Below are positions 60,561 to 64,000 of a stretch of DNA of 64,000 nucleotides, piece by piece. Where the stretch lies: the NCBI RefSeq assembly GCF_000147815.2, contig NC_015957.1, positions 6,820,001 through 6,884,000 on the forward strand, written 5' to 3'. The notes under the pieces were generated by a model. It had not been told where the DNA came from, searched no databases, and saw only the letters and a program-made list of their open reading frames with translations. This DNA comes from Streptomyces violaceusniger Tu 4113. GTDB lineage: Bacteria > Actinomycetota > Actinomycetes > Streptomycetales > Streptomycetaceae. Both the position numbers and the translations under genes were made by a program. How positions within the stretch are numbered: the first letter of the stretch is position 1; each line of letters opens with the position of its first letter.

Positions 60561-61303
60561 CGCTCGCCCAGTTCGTAACCGATGCCGTGCACCGTATGGA
60601 CCAGCCGCGGAGCGCCTTCCGCCTCCAGTTTGCGGCGCAGATACCCGATGTACACCGCCAGCGAGTTGGAGTCCGAGGCGAACTCGGTGCCCCACACCAG
60701 CTCCTGGATCAGCTCCCGCGGCAGCACCTGACCGGGATGGCGCAGGAACACCTCCAGCAGCGCGAACTCGGTGCGGGTGAACTCCATCCGCCGTCCGCCG
60801 CGCATTCCGGTGCGGCTCTCCGGATCGACGGTCAGATCGGCGAAGGAGAGCACACCGGACACGTTCTCGTCGAGCGCCTCGACGGGCGCGGCACGCCGCA
60901 GCAGCGCGCGCAGCCGGGCCAGCAGCTCGTCCAGCGCGAACGGCTTGACCAGGTAGTCGTCGGCCCCCGCGTCCAGCCCCGCCACCCGCTCGCTGATCTC
61001 GTCCCGGGCGGTGAGCACCAGGACGGGCGTACGGTCGCCGAGGCCGCGCAGCCGGCGGCACACCGCCAGCCCGTCCATCACCGGCATGGCCAGGTCCAGC
61101 ACGATGGCGTCCGGCGGTCCGGCGGCGACCGCGCTGAGAGCCGCCAGCCCGTCCCCGGCCACCCGCACCTCGTACCCCTCCACGGCCAGCCCGTCCACCA
61201 GGGCGGCGCGGACCTCCGGATCGTCGTCCACCACCAGCACGGCCGCCGTCCGGGGGTCGGTGGGCTTTCCCCGGCCGGACGGGGAGGACGCGGCAGCGGA
61301 CAT
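60557..61303 (-). CDS. OmpR-family response regulator
   Basis: 248 residues. Receiver: VLVVDDDPEVRAAL, AIVLDLAMPVMDGL (phospho-Asp), VLVLTARDE, DDYLVKPFAL. C-terminal winged helix: MEFTRTEFALLEVFLRHPGQVLPRELI, VYIGYLRRKLE, VHTVHGIGYEL. ATG 61303. In the divergent gap before the GNAT gene, CTCTTAGAAC-ACTCTTAACG (about 61351-61370) is a direct repeat of the kind OmpR proteins bind, suggesting autoregulation. Confidence 0.9.
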   Translation of the reverse strand: MSAAASSPSGRGKPTDPRTAAVLVVDDDPEVRAALVDGLAVEGYEVRVAGDGLAALSAVAAGPPDAIVLDLAMPVMDGLAVCRRLRGLGDRTPVLVLTARDEISERVAGLDAGADDYLVKPFALDELLARLRALLRRAAPVEALDENVSGVLSFADLTVDPESRTGMRGGRRMEFTRTEFALLEVFLRHPGQVLPRELIQELVWGTEFASDSNSLAVYIGYLRRKLEAEGAPRLVHTVHGIGYELGER

Positions 61304-61393
61304 CACGGGCCTTTCGGATGGGCACAGGTCAGTCCCCACCCTGGCAGAACACGCTCTTAGAACACTCTTAACGGCATCGGCCACCATGGGCGG

Positions 61394-61999
61394 GTGCGGA
61401 TCCTGTCCTACCCCGAAGCCGAGACACCGGCCCCGCTCCGCGCCCAGGTGTGGGAGTTGCAGCAGGACGCGTGGCCCCCGACGGATCCCGGCACCGCTGG
61501 CGAACCCGGGCCCACCCATGACCCCGCGCTGCGCCCGGTGTCGATGCTGCTCGTGGACGACGGCCACGGCCACGGCCACGGCGAAGGCACCGTGCTGGCC
61601 GCCCTGGACATCCTCACCACGACCCTCACCCACGCGGGCCGGTCCTACCGGGCCGGGGGGCTGAGCACCGTGGTCACCCGGCGGGCGGTACGCGGCCGGG
61701 GGCACGGCGCGCGCCTTGTCGCCGCCGCCCACCGGGCGATGGCCGACTCCGGTCTCGACCTGGGCCTGTTCACCTGCGACCGGCCGCTGCGGGACTTCTA
61801 CACGGGCGCGGGATGGCAGCCGCTGCCCGGCACGGTGCTCGTCGGAGGCACCCCGGACGCCCCCTTCCCGAGCGACCAGCCCTCCTTCGACAAGGTCACG
61901 ATGGCGCATTTCTTCTCCGCCACGGCCCGGCGCCACCGCGCCGGCTTCCTCGCCGCCCGGATCGGGCTGTACCTCGGCGAGATCGACCGCCTGTGGTGA
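61394..61999 (+). CDS. GNAT-family N-acetyltransferase
   Basis: 201 residues. GGLSTVVTRRAVRGRGHGARLVAAAHRAM holds the acetyl-CoA-binding R/Q-x-x-G-x-G/A loop (RGRGHG), followed by GLFTCDRPLRDFYTGAGWQPLPG, a common end of aminoglycoside AAC(2')-like and related GNATs. A DGHGHGHGEG stretch near residue 56 is an unusual His-Gly insertion. GTG 61394. It is divergent from the two-component operon. The substrate is unknown; resistance should not be assumed. Confidence 0.75.
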   Translation: MRILSYPEAETPAPLRAQVWELQQDAWPPTDPGTAGEPGPTHDPALRPVSMLLVDDGHGHGHGEGTVLAALDILTTTLTHAGRSYRAGGLSTVVTRRAVRGRGHGARLVAAAHRAMADSGLDLGLFTCDRPLRDFYTGAGWQPLPGTVLVGGTPDAPFPSDQPSFDKVTMAHFFSATARRHRAGFLAARIGLYLGEIDRLW

Positions 62000-62121
62000 C
62001 GACGGGCGCCCGCGCAACGGCCCGTTAGTCCAACACCCCCGCGCACTTGTCCATGGGCGCCCGCCCCGCCGCCGTCCCAAGGTGGAGCACCATTCTCACC
62101 AGCTAGGGAGGAGCCGGCGCG

Positions 62122-64000
62122 TTGACCTACGCAGAGGACGGGCGGCCGAGGGAGGGATGGCCCGGCCGCAGAGCGGTCGTGGCCACCGCCACACTGGCCG
62201 GAATCGGAACGGCCATCGGCACGGGCGGTGGCACCGCGCACGCCCGTGACACGGCACCCGGCCGTGCCGCCGCACACGCCCGCGCCACCGAGCGCACGCT
62301 GCGGTCGAAGCGGCTGGAGGTCCGGGTGGACCTGGAGTTCCCGCGCATCGTCGCGTACTTCGACCGCGAGACCGGCGCGGTGCTGCACGGACAGCGGGAG
62401 CCGGTCCGTTCGGTGCTCATCGACGGCGTCGAACGCACCCCGCGCACCACCGCCGTCACCAGCGGCCCGGACCACATCAGCTACACCCTCGCCTTCGGCG
62501 CGACCACGGCCACCTCGGGGGCGGACACCCCCGGCACGGACACCGCCAACGCATCCGCCTCCGGTGCGGACGCCGAGATCGACATCCGGATCCGGGTCAG
62601 CGAATGGCAGGTCGACTGGCGGGTCACCCGGATCGCCGACACCGACGCGCTGCGCGTGGGCACCCTGCGCATCCCGGGGCTGGCGTTCCTCAGCGTCCGC
62701 GCCGACCAGCCGGGCGCCACCCTGCTGGCCGCCCGGATCGACCTCGACCAGGCCAAAAGCGGTGACACCGCCGTCCGGCCCACGGCCGACACCCCCACCG
62801 ACGGCGCACCCATCGGCTGCGCCTACGCCGTCGTCAGCACCGACCGGCTCGGGGCCGCCGTCGAGACCAACACGGTCTGGGACAAGCCCTCCTCCGCCGC
62901 GGGCACCACCTGGGACAACGGACGGCTGTGGCGGCAGACCGTACGGGAGGACGGCCAGATCACCGCCCGGCTCACCTGCGGTGAGTGGACCCACCGGGCC
63001 GCCACCGCGGCCGTCGGCGCCACCGAACCGCTGCCCTGGGCCACCGTGGTCCTCACCCGGGACCGCAACGGCGACGGCGTGGTCGACTGGCAGGACGCCG
63101 CCATCGCCTTCCGCGACATCATGGTCAACCCGCTCGGCGCCGACGAACAGCATCTGCGGGTCGTCCCGCACATCCCGTTCAACTTCGCCAGCCAGGCCAC
63201 CAACCCCTTCCTCGACACCCCTCGACAACGTCAAGCGGATCGCGCTGGCCACCGACGGACTGCGGCAGTACACCCTGCTCAAGGGCTACCAGTCGGAAGG
63301 CCATGACTCCGCCCACCCCGACTACGCGGGCAACTACAACACCCGCGCCGGTGGCCTGGCCGACCTCAACACCCTGCTGCGCTCCGGGCGCCACTGGAAC
63401 AGCGACTTCGCGGTGCACGTCAACGCCACCGAGTCCTATCCGGTGGCCAACGCCTTCTCCGAGACACTGGTCGACAGATACGACAAGCAGTGGGACTGGC
63501 TGGACCAGTCCTACCGCATCGACCCCCGCCGCGACCTGGTCTCCGGCGAGATCATCCGGCGCTTCCAGGATCTGCGGAACGACACCGACCCGGCCCTCGC
63601 CGCGCTCTACATCGACGTCTTCCGCGAGTCCGGCTGGAACTCCGACCGGCTCCAGCGGGCCCTGCGCGACCAGGGCTGGCGCCTGACCACCGAATGGGGC
63701 CACGGGCTGGAGCGCTCCTCGCTGTGGTCGCACTGGGCCACCGAGACCGACTACGGCCCGGACACCTCGCGCGGTATCAACTCCCGGCTCCTCCGCTTCA
63801 TCCGCAACCACCAGAAGGACGTCTTCGCCGACAAGTGGCCCACCCTGCTGGGCATCCCCCGGATGGGCAACTTCGAGGGCTGGACCGGCAAAACCGACTG
63901 GACCGCCTTCTACCGGCTCATCTGGACCCACAGCCTGCCCGCCAAATACCTCCAGGCGCACCCCATCCGCACCTGGGACGACCACGAGATCACCTTCGAG
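62122..64000 (+). pseudogene. GH101 endo-alpha-N-acetylgalactosaminidase, frameshifted, 3' end outside window
   Basis: Starts at TTG 62122 (GGGAGGAG eight bases upstream) with a Tat-like signal (GRRAVVATATLAGIG) and a beta-sandwich domain. At 63217-63220 an extra C (CCCC) shifts the frame between NPFLDT and LDNVKRIALATDG. The second frame then runs open to the window end: FAVHVNATESYPVANAF, LYIDVFRESGWN (nucleophile Asp) and LTTEWGHGLE (acid/base Glu), the GH101 catalytic signatures. GH101 enzymes release Gal-GalNAc from mucin O-glycans. A homopolymer error in sequencing would restore a full enzyme, so inactivation is not proven. Confidence 0.78.

Noticed and set aside
61394..61999. Calling the GNAT gene an aminoglycoside 2'-acetyltransferase
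   Set aside because: Only the general fold and a similar tail can be seen; substrate residues cannot be verified.

Overview
This window is high-GC actinobacterial DNA, almost certainly from a Streptomyces. The signs are GTG/TTG starts with purine-rich Shine-Dalgarno sequences, strong third-position GC, Tat-exported glycosidases with RR signals, MmyB-type XRE and CGNR regulators, and many IS5, IS256, IS630 and rve-type insertion sequences. Mixing of catabolic accessory genes, regulators and dense IS remnants suggests a chromosome arm or other accessory region rather than the core.

Layout. (1) 1-1.1 kb: end of a LysR regulator and an alpha/beta hydrolase. (2) 1.1-8.9 kb: an aromatic catabolic cluster with a glutamine-synthetase-like ligase, a MarR regulator, aldehyde dehydrogenase, homoprotocatechuate-type extradiol dioxygenase, FAH-fold hydrolase/isomerase, a group II PLP decarboxylase and an acetoacetate-decarboxylase-like protein. 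A perfect 24-bp palindrome lies before the dehydrogenase. (3) 8.9-14.0 kb: a phosphonate (2-aminoethylphosphonate-type) operon with a HutC/GntR regulator, FAD oxidoreductase, HAD phosphonatase-like enzyme and ABC importer. The importer is wrecked: its ATPase is frameshifted, and its permease is fused in frame to the C-terminal half of the binding protein. (4) 14.0-33.1 kb: a secreted glycan-degradation locus with GH95 fucosidase, ThuA-like protein, GH38 alpha-mannosidase, PQQ-type sugar dehydrogenase, Gfo/Idh/MocA oxidoreductase, mannonate-dehydratase-like enolase, IclR regulator, NAD-epimerase, GH99 endo-mannosidase and a GH99-like enzyme. The GH38 gene is translationally coupled to an unusual regulator, an IS630-like transposase-derived segment fused to a ROK repressor. 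The sugar importer here is reduced to one 106-codon chimera of a lipoprotein signal and a permease tail. (5) 33.2-43 kb: cupin, an XRE gene split by an IS630 element, an RlmA-type methyltransferase, a molybdopterin-type domain protein, an internally deleted TDT transporter, a CGNR regulator, a broken hydrolase, an aldehyde dehydrogenase and a secreted glycosidase. (6) 43-59 kb: an IS graveyard surrounding a two-component system, an internally deleted SDR and an MMPL transporter. Two IS5-type elements carry passenger genes (a DUF4291 protein; a coiled-coil/winged-helix protein). (7) 59-64 kb: an OmpR-type two-component system, a GNAT acetyltransferase and a frameshifted GH101 endo-alpha-N-acetylgalactosaminidase running off the end.

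Two themes stand out. First, at least five genes carry internal deletions that keep the reading frame across the join, several of them in transport genes: phosphonate permease::binding protein, sugar lipoprotein::permease, TDT, SDR, and an alpha/beta hydrolase that also has a frameshift. The region still encodes enzymes for N-glycan, fucoside and O-glycan attack, but the importers seen here are broken. Second, transposon-derived DNA has been reused or is carrying cargo: the transposase-ROK fusion and the IS passengers. All assignments come from reading the sequence and recalling family motifs; no database search was run.
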